From Microbulbifer elongatus (GTDB taxonomy: Bacteria; Pseudomonadota; Gammaproteobacteria; Pseudomonadales; Cellvibrionaceae): a stretch of DNA of 64,000 bases. Under the pieces are notes generated by a model. The model saw only the letters and a list, made by a program, of their open reading frames with translations. It did no database searches and was not told where the DNA came from. Of this stretch, positions 25,903 to 36,432 are shown one piece after another. The translations under genes and the position numbers were made by a program. The stretch covers positions 682,001 through 746,000 of the forward strand of contig NZ_CP088953.1 in NCBI RefSeq assembly GCF_021165935.1. The letters run 5' to 3'. Numbering within the stretch: the first letter of the stretch is position 1; every line of letters begins with the position of its first letter.

Positions 25903-26820
25903 ATGACCGAATTCACTTACAAACACCGCAACGACAACGGCAACACTGCGCCACTGCAAAACTGGGGTATCGACTCCGAATACGGCGTGCTCACCGACCT
26001 GCTCGTCGGCCCCATCGACAACTACACCTGGCAGATGGGCAACGCCGCCAGCCGCCGCTCCGTGCGCCTCGGCCGCCAGTTCGACGCCGCCGTCGCCAAA
26101 CGCCAACACCAGGAAATGCTCGACGCCTACAAACAGGCCGGGGTAAACACCCACCTGCTGCCCGCCGACAGCAACCTCCCCTACCAGCTCTACGCCCGCG
26201 ACAGCAGCGTCATGACCCCCTGGGGCCCCATCGTCACCCAGATGTACTCCCCCTGGCGCCGCGGCGAATGGGTCGACGTGGTTAAAACCTACCAGAAGCT
26301 GGATATTCCGATTTACGACATCATCACCGCCGGCAGCTTAGAGGGCGGCGACTTTATGGTGCTCGAACCCGGCGTCATCCTGTGCGGCTACAGCGGCGAA
26401 CGCACCTCACCCCAAGGCTTCAACCAGATGAAAAGCTGGATCGAAAAAGAAGGCTGGGAAGTTAAAGGCTACGAATTCGATCCCTACTTCCTGCATATCG
26501 ACGTGCTGGTAGCGGCGCTCGCGGAAAAACTCGTCGCCGTATGCGTGGATGCGGTGGAGCCCGAACTTGTGCAATGGTTCAAAGCACGCAACTTCGAGAT
26601 TATCGACATCTCCTACCCGCAGGTGATGGAACTGGGTGTGAACGTGGTGGCGCTGGGCAACGACCGCGTCATGCTCCCCGCCGACAACACCGAACTGAAA
26701 GAAAAGTGCCGTGCCCACGGTCTGCAAGTGATCGACCCGGATATCTCCATGATCACCGCCGGCGGCGGCGGCGTGCACTGCATGTGCCAACCGCTGGCGC
26801 GGCACACAGCTGCAAAATAA
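25903..26820 (+). CDS. DDAH/amidinotransferase-fold guanidino-group hydrolase
   Basis: A 305-aa member of the pentein superfamily (arginine deiminase, dimethylarginine dimethylaminohydrolase, amidinotransferases). The catalytic set is visible: YARDSSVM (substrate Asp), LEGGDFM (Glu and Asp), FLHIDVL (catalytic His) and GGGGVHCMCQPL near the C-terminus (nucleophile Cys). Such enzymes convert a guanidino compound to a ureido compound through a thiouronium adduct. Together with the upstream carbamoyl-amino-acid-type hydrolase it could release the amine in a second step, by analogy to AguA/AguB. The true substrate is unknown. The two genes are separated by 251 bp that contain the palindromic element, and a terminator follows. 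Confidence 0.85.
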   Translation: MTEFTYKHRNDNGNTAPLQNWGIDSEYGVLTDLLVGPIDNYTWQMGNAASRRSVRLGRQFDAAVAKRQHQEMLDAYKQAGVNTHLLPADSNLPYQLYARDSSVMTPWGPIVTQMYSPWRRGEWVDVVKTYQKLDIPIYDIITAGSLEGGDFMVLEPGVILCGYSGERTSPQGFNQMKSWIEKEGWEVKGYEFDPYFLHIDVLVAALAEKLVAVCVDAVEPELVQWFKARNFEIIDISYPQVMELGVNVVALGNDRVMLPADNTELKEKCRAHGLQVIDPDISMITAGGGGVHCMCQPLARHTAAK

Positions 26821-26836
26821 GCCTCGTATACAAAAG

Positions 26837-26860
26837 TGGCGACCAGTGGTCGCCATTTTT
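26837..26860 (+). terminator. Rho-independent terminator after the DDAH-fold gene
   Basis: TGGCGACC-AGT-GGTCGCCA (8-bp perfect stem) followed by TTTTT, 16 bp after the stop codon. Confidence 0.9.
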
Positions 26861-26869
26861 GACTCTGTT

Positions 26870-27271
26870 TTATTTCCCCTGCGCCCGCAACCAGCCGGAT
26901 CCAGCAATGCCCCCCGCCGCACAGGCCAGAACAATCACCAGTGGCGTCAGGGTACCCAGCGCCAGCGCACCGATACCCAGACCACGCATGGGCAGTAGCA
27001 CCAGCAACAGAATTCCCGCGGGAATCAGCGAAAGCAGAAAGCCGCGGGTAATCCAGCTTTTGCGCCAGGGCAGCAGGAAAATCAGACCGCAGATTCCGCC
27101 CCACACAACCCGTTGGTAAATATAGGCGTTGGAAAGGTGCGGCGCGATATCGACCGACAGCGCGCGGGTAATACCATAGTGGCCCAGCGCCCACAGACCG
27201 AGCGCGTAACCCAGCCCGGCTATACCGCCAGCGGCAAAACAGATGGAAAGATTTTTTATAAATTCGCGCAT
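26870..27271 (-). CDS. Hypothetical membrane protein, four helices
   Basis: A 133-aa protein made almost entirely of hydrophobic segments (about residues 8-28, 48-66, 74-95 and 105-127) separated by short basic or glycine loops such as PWRKSW. No family is recognised. I choose the ATG at 27269-27271 because GGGGG lies 6 nt upstream; the ATG at 27277 directly abuts that site. It follows purK on the same strand after about 100 bp that contain a hairpin (27295-27321, 11-bp arms with one mismatch, no T run). Confidence 0.6.
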   Translation of the reverse strand: MREFIKNLSICFAAGGIAGLGYALGLWALGHYGITRALSVDIAPHLSNAYIYQRVVWGGICGLIFLLPWRKSWITRGFLLSLIPAGILLLVLLPMRGLGIGALALGTLTPLVIVLACAAGGIAGSGWLRAQGK

Positions 27272-27375
27272 AAACATCCCCCGATTTTCTTGCGCCCCGC
27301 CAGGAATTTATCCTGACGGGGTAACGGGGGAAGTATGCCAGAACTAGCGGAAAACACCGCTAACGGGTTTGGAAA

Positions 27376-28506
27376 TCAGGCGGGACGTTTACTGGGGCCG
27401 TAGAGTTCTTCCAGCATGCTGTCGATACGTGCAGCCAGTGCGTCCTGGCTTTCGTCCAGCAGGATTACGTGGCCCATTTTGCGGCCCGGGCGCAATTCCT
27501 TGCCGTAGGACCAGACACCCTCATTCTCAAGTGCTGGCTTTTTATCCACACCCAGCATATTGATCATGACCGCCGGGCGCGCCGCGTCGGTAGCGCCCAG
27601 TTCCATGCCCAGAATCGCACGCACATGGTTGGCAAACTGGCTGGTTTTGGCCCCGGCCAAGGTCCAGTGGCCGCTGTTATGTACCCGCGGTGCCAACTCA
27701 TTAATCAGCAGCCCGTCGTCGGTGACAAAGCACTCCATCGCCAGTACACCCACGTAATCCCAGGCGTTCATCAGGGTAGAGAGATATTCTTGCGCGGTGG
27801 TCTGCAGCTTTTCATCGACATGGGGCGCCGGCGCGGTGGAAACCAGCAGAGTGCCGTTGTAGTGATCGTTCTCCGCCAGCGGATAGGTGACCACCTTGCC
27901 ATCGGCGGTGCGCGCACCGATCAAAGACACTTCGCGGGAGAAATTGATGCCCTTCTCTACTACGTATTCCTGCGCGGGCACTTGGTCGGCAATCGCGGCC
28001 AGATCGTCGTCGCTGTTCACCCGCCACTGGTTCTTGCCGTCGTAGCCGTTTTCACAACTCTTGATAAACGACGGGTAGCCCAGCTCTTTTACCGCCGCGC
28101 GGATATCGTCGTAATTGTTGGCGGGGCGGAAAGGCGCCACCGGCAGGCCGGCATCGGTGATCGCGGTTTTCTCGCGCACCCGATGCTGGGTTTTTTCAAA
28201 GGCATCCGGGCGCGGGTAGACCGGGCAGAACTTTTCCAGCGCACGCAGCAGGCCGGCATCGACACCTTCACGCTCGGCGGTGATGACTTCCGGGCTGCCC
28301 AGGGCGTTGTACAGCGCTTCGATCTTCGCGCCGTCACCCGCATCAACCGCACCTGGATTGACAATGGTGCCGAGCCCTTCCACACAGGTGGTATTTTCAC
28401 CATTCTCGGCGAGAAAACTGAACTTAATACCCAGCGGGCGGGCCTCCTGGGCCATCATCTGCGCCAGCTGGCCACAACCGACAATAGCTACACGTCTGGC
28501 TGTCAT
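27376..28506 (-). CDS. purK: N5-carboxyaminoimidazole ribonucleotide synthase
   Basis: ATP-grasp enzyme of purine synthesis: AIR + HCO3- + ATP to N5-CAIR. The 376-aa protein begins with the nucleotide-like VAIVGCGQLAQMMAQEA motif. It has ATP-grasp elements YPSFIKSCENGYDGKNQW (about residues 149-166) and ECFVTDDGLLINELAPRVHNSGHWT (about 264-288), which hold the metal-binding Glu/Asn and substrate contacts. Length fits bacterial PurK (355-380 aa). It lies 41 bp after purE on the same strand, the standard purEK operon. Confidence 0.97.
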   Translation of the reverse strand: MTARRVAIVGCGQLAQMMAQEARPLGIKFSFLAENGENTTCVEGLGTIVNPGAVDAGDGAKIEALYNALGSPEVITAEREGVDAGLLRALEKFCPVYPRPDAFEKTQHRVREKTAITDAGLPVAPFRPANNYDDIRAAVKELGYPSFIKSCENGYDGKNQWRVNSDDDLAAIADQVPAQEYVVEKGINFSREVSLIGARTADGKVVTYPLAENDHYNGTLLVSTAPAPHVDEKLQTTAQEYLSTLMNAWDYVGVLAMECFVTDDGLLINELAPRVHNSGHWTLAGAKTSQFANHVRAILGMELGATDAARPAVMINMLGVDKKPALENEGVWSYGKELRPGRKMGHVILLDESQDALAARIDSMLEELYGPSKRPA

Positions 28507-28547
28507 TTCCGCTACACCTCGTAAACGTTCAGTGATTTCAATCTGGC

Positions 28548-29039
28548 TTATTCAACTTCGAAGGGCACACTGGCACTCTGCTTCTCGCGCCAGGCGATCA
28601 GGCGCTTCTGCAGCGCCGGATCGGTCAGCGACAGCATCTGCGCCGCCATCAGGCCCGCATTGAATGCGCCAGAGGCACCCACTGCCTGAGTGGCCACCGC
28701 CACACCCTTGGGCATCTGTACGATGGACAACAGACTGTCCATACCGGTCATGAACTTGCTCGCCACCGGCACGCCGATCACCGGCAGCGGCGTCATGGCG
28801 GCGATCATGCCCGGCAGATGCGCGGAACCACCGGCGCCGGCGATGATCACCTGGGTGCCGCGCTCGTGGGCGGTCGTGGCAAATTCTGTCATGCGCGCCG
28901 GTGTGCGGTGGGCGGACACAACCGCCGTGGCGAAGGGCACACCCAGCTCGGTGAGGGGCTTGGTCGCCATTTCCATGGTCGGCCAGTCGGACTGGGAGCC
29001 CATCACAATGGTGACTTTTTCGAAGGGCAGCTCTTTCAC
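28548..29039 (-). CDS. purE: N5-CAIR mutase (class I PurE)
   Basis: Converts N5-CAIR to CAIR, the next step after PurK. The protein has [11 protein letters not shown] (phosphate and base loop), [11 protein letters not shown] (His of the active site), [25 protein letters not shown] and [13 protein letters not shown] ending (here FNAGLMAAQ). I prefer the GTG at 29037-29039, giving 163 residues (E. coli 169), with GGAG 10 nt upstream; a TTG at 29076-29078 would add 13 atypical residues. The pair purE-purK is probably transcribed from the region above 29040. Confidence 0.95.
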   Translation of the reverse strand: MKELPFEKVTIVMGSQSDWPTMEMATKPLTELGVPFATAVVSAHRTPARMTEFATTAHERGTQVIIAGAGGSAHLPGMIAAMTPLPVIGVPVASKFMTGMDSLLSIVQMPKGVAVATQAVGASGAFNAGLMAAQMLSLTDPALQKRLIAWREKQSASVPFEVE

Positions 29040-29348
29040 GTTCGCATAACTCCAGAATTTGGCGGGCACCGGCCCCAAAAATTAGGGGCGGAAGGATACC
29101 AAAGTTCAGCGAGAAAGCACGCAGTACGGGGCTCTCCGGCGGGTTCGGCAGCGCTTTTGGGGCGATTTTGCCGCTGCGGGCAGCCCGGACCGCAGTATCT
29201 GCTTAGCGGGGAACCTGCCCAGCCGGTACTTTCTACGGGCAATGCCGGGGAAAGCGGCAGAAAAATGATAGTGTGGCGGGATAGTCACAGCACCTGTCTG
29301 TGACCGGTCCATATTGGCGGGTTTGGTCGCGCCGGAGTCAGATCCGGC
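29040..29348. other. Intergenic region between aroE and purE
   Basis: About 309 bp that must include the purEK promoter. I see no reliable open frame, no PurR-like 16-mer and no terminator for aroE. A GC-rich tract with CCCCGC/GCGGGG-like stretches is present but forms no clean hairpin. Confidence 0.4.
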
Positions 29349-30185
29349 TCAGGGAGTGTCCGGCTGCTTGCGGCGCAAGTCGTCCCGCAGCATGGCCAGC
29401 ACCGGTTCCACTGACGGACGCACGCCGCGCCACAGGACGAAGGCCTCTGCCGCCTGCCCCACCAGCATGCCCAACCCATCGGACACCTCGGCGCCCAGAC
29501 CGGTAGCCCAGTGCATAAACGGCGTCGGCTGTGCGCCATACACCATATCGTAGGCCCGACAGCCATCGGCGAGGGCTCGCGGCGACAAGGGTGGCAATTC
29601 CCCGGAAAGGCTCGCGGCACTGGCATTGATGATCAGGTCGAAGCCTTCCGGCACTTCGCCGAGACCGCCGGCAGAAATGCTGCCATAGGCGACAAAGTCT
29701 TCAGCCAGGTGCTGCGCCTTGGACGCGGTGCGATTGGCAATATGCAATAGCGCCGGCTTCTCGTTCAGCAGCGGCAGCAGCGTACCGCGGGTAGCACCGC
29801 CGGCGCCCAGCACCAGCACCTTTTTACCGGCGATGGCCCAACCCAGGTGATCGCGAATATCCGAGACCAGTCCCGGCCCGTCGGTGTTGTCACCGAGGAA
29901 GGTCCCATCGGGTTGCCGCGCCAGGGTGTTCACCGCACCCGCGGTGCGCGCGCGCTCGGTCAGTTCATGGGCGTACTCGAACGCATCCAGTTTGAACGGC
30001 GCGGTGACGTTCAGGCCTTTCGCACCGCCGGCAAAAAATTCATCTACCACCGTCTTGAAACCGTCCACTTCCGCAAACAGTTTGCCGTACTCAAGGTCCT
30101 GGCTGGTCTCCCTGGCAAAGGCGCTGTGAATCACCGGCGACATTGACTGTTTAATGGGATTACCGATTACCGCGTACTTATCCAT
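29349..30185 (-). CDS. aroE: Shikimate dehydrogenase
   Basis: NADP-dependent reduction of 3-dehydroshikimate to shikimate in aromatic amino acid synthesis. The 278-aa protein has the N-terminal substrate motif GNPIKQSMSPVIHSAFA (residues 8-24), the catalytic lysine in NVTAPFKLDAFEYA, the Rossmann motif VLGAGGATRGTLLPL (about 125-139) and the basic NADP loop IANRTASKA. It ends with the usual GLGMLVGQAAEAFVLW. It is 52 bp downstream of hemF on the same strand, as in Pseudomonas. Confidence 0.97.
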   Translation of the reverse strand: MDKYAVIGNPIKQSMSPVIHSAFARETSQDLEYGKLFAEVDGFKTVVDEFFAGGAKGLNVTAPFKLDAFEYAHELTERARTAGAVNTLARQPDGTFLGDNTDGPGLVSDIRDHLGWAIAGKKVLVLGAGGATRGTLLPLLNEKPALLHIANRTASKAQHLAEDFVAYGSISAGGLGEVPEGFDLIINASAASLSGELPPLSPRALADGCRAYDMVYGAQPTPFMHWATGLGAEVSDGLGMLVGQAAEAFVLWRGVRPSVEPVLAMLRDDLRRKQPDTP

Positions 30186-30237
30186 GTGGTTTTTCTCTCA
30201 ACTTCCGCTTATTTTTCGCTACAGCCACCATTGAATA

Positions 30238-31876
<1,639 letters not shown>

Positions 31877-31952
31877 GGAAGCGGCTGGCGCGCGCCCGGG
31901 GCACTCGCCGCCGGACGCCTCAGACCAGGCACATCAACAAGAGGGACTCTGG

Positions 31953-33104
31953 TCAACCCTGATAGCTGACACGGTAGATGACTCCGGCTTTGTCGTCGGA
32001 TACCAGCAGGGCACCGTCTGGCATTACCAGCACATCCACCGGGCGGCCCCAGGCTTCTTCGCCCTGCAGCCAGCCATCGATAAAGGGTTCGTAGGAGGTA
32101 GCGTTGCCCTCATCGTCCAGGGTCACCATGGTTACCCGGTAGCCAATTTTCTTGCTGCGGTTCCAGGAGCCGTGTTCGGCAATCAGCACCTGGTTTTTGT
32201 ACTCCGCCGGAAACTGGTCACCGGTGTAGAACTTCACACCCAGCGGCGCCACGTGGGGGCCGAGCTCCTGTACCGGCGCGACATAGGCGCTGCACTGCTT
32301 GCCCTCGCCAAACTCTGGATCAACGATGTCGTTGCCGTGGCAGTAGGGATAACCAAAGTGTCTGCCGGCCACCGGTGCGGTATTCAGTTCGCAGGGGGGA
32401 ATATCATCGCCCAGCATGTCGCGGCCGTTGTCGGTAAACCACAGGTGCTTGGTTTGCGGGTGCCAGGTAAACCCGACGGTATTGCGCACGCCCTCGGCCC
32501 AGGTTTCGGTTTTGGCTACCTTGTCACCCTCGATCTTGAGGCGCTGAATGTTCGCGTAGTCCTTTTCTTCGCAAATATTGCAGGGTGCGCCGATGGGCAC
32601 GTACAGCCAGCCATCGGGGCCGAAGGCGATGTACTTCCAGCCGTGATGTTTGTCCGGGAACTGATCGGTGATGGTGACCGGTTTGGGTGGGTTGTCGAGA
32701 TTGGACTCGATATCGTCCAGGCGCAGAATACTGGTGACCGCGCTCACGTAGAGATCACCATCTTTAAAGGCCACACCGGTGGGCATTTTCAGGCCCTCGG
32801 CGACGACTTTGACTTCGTCAGCCTTGTGATCGCCGTCGGTGTCCACCACCGCGTAAACCTTGCCGGTACGGCGGGAACCCACAAACAGGGTGCCCTTGTC
32901 ACCACGGGCCATGTGGCGGGCGTTGGGAACGTCGTCGGCGTAGAGTTCAATTTTGAAGCCGTCGGGAAGATTGAGCTTTTCCAGCGGAACATCGGCCGCC
33001 TGCGCCTGGACGCTAATCGACGCGGCCAATGCGAGTGCGCCAGTCACTGGCGCGGCGCAAATGTTTAACAGGGAAGCAGGACAAAGTGATCTGAACAGGC
33101 CCAT
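31953..33104 (-). CDS. PQQ-type sugar (sorbosone) dehydrogenase, periplasmic
   Basis: A 383-aa protein with a signal peptide (cleavage near ISVQAQAADV, about residue 37) and a six-bladed beta-propeller of the glucose/sorbosone dehydrogenase family. Landmarks are LPDGFKIELYADDVPNARHMA, FPDKHHGWKYIAFGPDGWLYVPIGAPCN, HPQTKHLWFTDNGRDMLGDD and the late AEHGSWNRSKKIGYRV. Soluble PQQ dehydrogenases of this fold oxidise aldoses; the actual substrate here is unknown, and several members of this subgroup have unproven activity. It replaces the qor-type gene found at this place in P. aeruginosa. Confidence 0.85.
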   Translation of the reverse strand: MGLFRSLCPASLLNICAAPVTGALALAASISVQAQAADVPLEKLNLPDGFKIELYADDVPNARHMARGDKGTLFVGSRRTGKVYAVVDTDGDHKADEVKVVAEGLKMPTGVAFKDGDLYVSAVTSILRLDDIESNLDNPPKPVTITDQFPDKHHGWKYIAFGPDGWLYVPIGAPCNICEEKDYANIQRLKIEGDKVAKTETWAEGVRNTVGFTWHPQTKHLWFTDNGRDMLGDDIPPCELNTAPVAGRHFGYPYCHGNDIVDPEFGEGKQCSAYVAPVQELGPHVAPLGVKFYTGDQFPAEYKNQVLIAEHGSWNRSKKIGYRVTMVTLDDEGNATSYEPFIDGWLQGEEAWGRPVDVLVMPDGALLVSDDKAGVIYRVSYQG

Positions 33105-33165
33105 CGGTTGGTCACTCCATTGGATTATCCGTCGAATTCAGGGTGTGACCGTAGCGGCTTTTTGG

Positions 33166-34320
33166 TTATTCCACCAGTCCGGACAGGGTTTTGGCGCCGT
33201 TGCCGGTAAGCTGATATCCACCGGGTAGCTGCTCCACCAGACCCTCCAGCTCGAGGTGCAGGAGATTTGCCATCAGATCGCCTGTGTCCCCGCCGGTATC
33301 CTGCGCCAGCTGCTCGATGCTGCGCAGGTCGCCGCCGAGGGCGGCAATGAGACTGCGCTGATCCGGGGGCAGTGCCTGTGTGGGCGTCGCCGGGTCGTCA
33401 AACAGCGACGGCTGCTCTGCCATGCCCGACAACAATCCCCCCAACTGGGTAACGATATCCGCGCTGGTTTCCACCAGCTGTGCACCGTGCTTGATCATAT
33501 GGTGACAGCCCCTGGCCATCGGGTTGTGGATGGAACCGGGAATGGCGAATACCTCGCGGTTCTGCTCCAGTGCCAGCCGTGCGGTAATCAGGGAGCCGGA
33601 GCGCACCGCTGCTTCCACCAGCAGAGTGCCGAGACTCAGCCCGGAAATGACGCGGTTGCGGCGGGGGAAATTACCCGCCTCCGGGGCCGTTCCCAGGGGC
33701 ATTTCACTGACGATCGCGCCGCCCCCCGCAACAATCTGTTCCGCAAGCACCGCGTTGCGAACCGGGTAGATACGATCCACGCCGGTGCCCAGCACCGCGA
33801 CGGTTTTGCCCTCGCTGCGCAGCGCACCCTTGTGGGCGGCGGCGTCCACACCCAGCGCCAGGCCGGAGGTGATGGCGAACCCGGCAGCGGCGAGATCCGC
33901 GGAAAAGGCCTCGGCGTTGTCGAGTCCCGCACGGCTGGCGCGGCGCGCGCCGATCACCGCTACCTGCGGTAGGGATAATGCTTCCGGGTCACCGGTGACA
34001 TATAGCAGTGGCGGTGGGCGATCGATCTGTTTTAGCAGCGCGGGGTAGTTGTCGTCTTCACGGTGCAGCAGATAGATACACTCTTCCGCACAGCGCTGGC
34101 GCTCGGCGAGGGCCCATTGGCCCAGCTCGCTATCCAGGGAAAAACGCTGAAACTCAGCCAGCTGCGCGTTCGCGCGATCGGGCAGTTTGCGGGGAAGTTG
34201 CCGCGGGGACAGTTGGAGCACGGCTTCGGCGGAGCCGAATCGCTCCACCAGCTGCCAGTAGAGACCGGGGCCAATGCCCTCCAGTCTGAGAAGTGCAAGA
34301 GTAGACGTCAACGCATCCAT
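33166..34320 (-). CDS. dprA: DNA-processing protein DprA/Smf
   Basis: Binds incoming single-stranded DNA and loads RecA during natural transformation. The 384-aa protein has an N-terminal helical SAM-like region, the Rossmann core with VAVIGARRASRAGLDNAEAF and ITSGLALGVDAAAHKGAL (about residues 110-175), the ssDNA loop NFPRRNRVISGLS, and a C-terminal winged-helix (DprA_WH) region from about 320. It is 39 bp downstream of the LysM gene and in the same direction. The nearby TsaP-like gene suggests a functional type IV pilus, consistent with competence, although no pilus genes are in the window. Confidence 0.95.
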   Translation of the reverse strand: MDALTSTLALLRLEGIGPGLYWQLVERFGSAEAVLQLSPRQLPRKLPDRANAQLAEFQRFSLDSELGQWALAERQRCAEECIYLLHREDDNYPALLKQIDRPPPLLYVTGDPEALSLPQVAVIGARRASRAGLDNAEAFSADLAAAGFAITSGLALGVDAAAHKGALRSEGKTVAVLGTGVDRIYPVRNAVLAEQIVAGGGAIVSEMPLGTAPEAGNFPRRNRVISGLSLGTLLVEAAVRSGSLITARLALEQNREVFAIPGSIHNPMARGCHHMIKHGAQLVETSADIVTQLGGLLSGMAEQPSLFDDPATPTQALPPDQRSLIAALGGDLRSIEQLAQDTGGDTGDLMANLLHLELEGLVEQLPGGYQLTGNGAKTLSGLVE

Positions 34321-34359
34321 GCGTATCCCTAACTTGAATTGTGTTCTGCTCAGTGATTC

Positions 34360-35427
34360 CTAGGGGTTACGTACCAGGTCCATGACTGCCAGCGGCTTGT
34401 CCGCTTCCAGTACCAGGCCCAGGCTCATCTTTTCGAAGCTGCGGAATACCATCAGCACGCCGGCGCGCTCGTCCGGCAGCTTGACGTTCTGACGGGCGAT
34501 CTGGTCGCGCACGGTGGCGCCACGCTTGTAGATGGCCAGTACGTGACCGGGCTGCAAACCTTCCCGCAGGCCGCGGTTAATGGCAACCACGTCGTATTTG
34601 GCTACCTGGGTGACCCCTTCTTCCACGCCGAGAATGACACCATCCACGGGTACCGAGGGGGCGCCGGGCTGGAACAGGGCGGCGATCGCGCGCTCTTCAA
34701 CCGGCAGCAGGCGGTCCTGCAGGCGGATGTCGCGGCTGGTACGGGTCACGTCCAGGGTAGCCACGGCAAATTCGCTGTTGGCATTGTCGGCATCCAGCTG
34801 GCGCAGGTCCACGGAGCCCACGTCCAGAGCCTGCTGGCCCAGCTCTTCACCGGTGAAGGGGTCGGCGTAAACCGGACCCGGGCGGTAGATGCCGTAGGAG
34901 GCCAGGGGCTCGCGGAAATCGCCACGGGCGTAGATCTTCTCGCCGGCACCCATAAGGATGCGCTGATCCTGACCGGAGATTACATAAGACACGCCCAGAA
35001 AGGCGCCCGGACCGACGATGCGGGTGCGGGACAGAAATGCGTTGATGGCGTCCAGCGGAATCGCCGGGATGGCGGAGCCGATGGGCTCGCGGCGCACGGC
35101 GGGGCCGAGGCGGTTGTTGCTGGCGGGGCTCAGCTTGTAGGCAGTGGGCGCGCGATCCAGCTGCAGGCGCGGCTGACCATCCACATACACCAGGTTAAGG
35201 CGGTCGCCGGGGTAAATCAGGTGGGGGTTCTCAACCTGGGGGTTCACCTGCCAGATTTCCGGCCAGTACCAGGGCTGGGAGAGAAAGGTGCCGGAGATGT
35301 CCCAGAGGGTGTCGCCCTTCTGGACGACATAGGTGTCCGGGTGGTCAGGCTTGAGGCGCGCCTCTTGCGCCTGCAGGCCAAAGGTCGCCAACAGAGTTGC
35401 GGCGGCGGCCAGGATTATTTTTTTCAT
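34360..35427 (-). CDS. LysM peptidoglycan-binding protein, TsaP-like
   Basis: A 355-aa exported protein: signal peptide (MKKIILAAAATLLATFGLQA), a LysM domain (YVVQKGDTLWDISGTF to NPHLIYPGDRLNLVYV, about residues 33-80), then a long domain with VLAIYKRGATVRD and GVLMVFRSFEKMSLGLVLEA resembling the FlgT-C fold. This architecture and its place beside dprA and def match PA0020 of P. aeruginosa, described as the secretin-associated type IV pilus protein TsaP. I infer anchoring of the pilus secretin to the peptidoglycan. The symbol is withheld because no pilus genes are visible here. Confidence 0.9.
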   Translation of the reverse strand: MKKIILAAAATLLATFGLQAQEARLKPDHPDTYVVQKGDTLWDISGTFLSQPWYWPEIWQVNPQVENPHLIYPGDRLNLVYVDGQPRLQLDRAPTAYKLSPASNNRLGPAVRREPIGSAIPAIPLDAINAFLSRTRIVGPGAFLGVSYVISGQDQRILMGAGEKIYARGDFREPLASYGIYRPGPVYADPFTGEELGQQALDVGSVDLRQLDADNANSEFAVATLDVTRTSRDIRLQDRLLPVEERAIAALFQPGAPSVPVDGVILGVEEGVTQVAKYDVVAINRGLREGLQPGHVLAIYKRGATVRDQIARQNVKLPDERAGVLMVFRSFEKMSLGLVLEADKPLAVMDLVRNP

Positions 35428-35477
35428 GGAAGCATTCCTATGCTTTTTTTGTCGCGAGCGCTGGGGCCTTGTCGTGT

Positions 35478-35511
35478 GCTAAAGAATCTGCTGAGCTAAA
35501 GAATCTGCTGA
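35478..35511. repeat. Perfect tandem 17-bp duplication between tsaP-like gene and def
   Basis: GCTAAAGAATCTGCTGA is present twice head to tail (35478-35494 and 35495-35511) inside the 297-bp divergent region. A TATAAT at 35547-35552 downstream could be the -10 of the def operon. Otherwise the region shows no gene. Confidence 0.85.
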
Positions 35512-35724
35512 ATCTTTATACGGCTATCACTGCGGGTTTATATCGCTATAATCTCACAGCGCTGAACCGGTGGCGGCTGATGTCGCCGGGGTGGGAAACA
35601 GATGTGCACTCTCTGGCTTGTTGGCCAGTGTGCGGATACAGCCCCCCAATTCAGCAAATTTCAAGCGCGATCATTATGTTATCAGCGCAAGTTCCACTAA
35701 GACTAGAAGTTTGTCACAGGTGTT

Positions 35725-36231
35725 ATGGCCAAACTGGAAATCCTAGAATTCCCCGATCCCCGTCTGCGCAAGGTGGCGGAGCCTGTCACTGAGGTGACGG
35801 ATGCGCATCGTACGTTGATCGATGATATGTTCGAGACGATGTATGAGGCGCCAGGCGTGGGCCTGGCGGCGACGCAGGTCAATGTACACGAGCGCATTGT
35901 GGTGATTGATGTGTCGGAGGATCAGAGTGAGCCGCTGGTGCTGATCAATCCGGAGGTTGAGGTGCTGGATCCGGAGATTCACAGGTACGATGAGGGCTGC
36001 CTGTCTGTGCCGGGTTTCTACGAGACGGTGCAGCGCCCGCGCAAGATTCGCCTGAAGGCGCTGGATCGCAATGGCGAGACCTATGCGCTGGAGGCCGAGG
36101 GGCTGCTGGCGGTATGCATCCAGCACGAGATCGACCACCTCGATGGCAAGCTGTTTGTGGATTACATCTCGCCGCTCAAGCGCAACCGTATTCGTTCCAA
36201 GCTTGAGAAGGCGCATCGACAACGAGCCTGA
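35725..36231 (+). CDS. def: Peptide deformylase
   Basis: Iron-dependent removal of the formyl group from nascent proteins. The 168-aa protein has the three motifs GVGLAATQV (about residues 45-53), EGCLSVPG (metal Cys, about 90-97) and HEIDHLDG (metal His pair and catalytic Glu, about 132-139). Length and spacing are those of class I bacterial deformylase. It opens the rightward def-fmt-rsmB-trkA block, whose first two members act on the same formyl group; palindromic element 2 separates def from fmt. Confidence 0.98.
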   Translation: MAKLEILEFPDPRLRKVAEPVTEVTDAHRTLIDDMFETMYEAPGVGLAATQVNVHERIVVIDVSEDQSEPLVLINPEVEVLDPEIHRYDEGCLSVPGFYETVQRPRKIRLKALDRNGETYALEAEGLLAVCIQHEIDHLDGKLFVDYISPLKRNRIRSKLEKAHRQRA

Positions 36232-36263
36232 TCTTCGTGGTTCTTTTGCGGGTCCCGTGGCGG

Positions 36264-36371
36264 CTAAGCACTGGGCACCTGTTTTCAGAACCGCTGTGAA
36301 TACATCCCTGTACGCTGCGTCGGCGACGTCCCTGTCGCCGACGCTTCTGAAAACAGGTGCCCAGCACTTAG
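36264..36371. repeat. Intergenic palindromic element with two GGGA-loop hairpins (copy 2, opposite orientation)
   Basis: The outer arms are 27 bp with two mismatches (36264-36290 with 36345-36371). Inner hairpins: TACA-TCCC-TGTA (36301-36312) and a 9-bp stem GTCGGCGAC/GTCGCCGAC (36319-36342), whose loop also reads TCCC on the plus strand and GGGA on the minus. On the minus strand the spacing sequence GCAGCG and the trailing TTCACAGCGG match copy 3. It lies between def and fmt. Confidence 0.85.
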
Positions 36372-36432
36372 CCTTCAATTCTGCCTGCAGGACTCCGTTG
36401 ATAGTCCGCTTTCTCACAACCGAAGATTTTTC

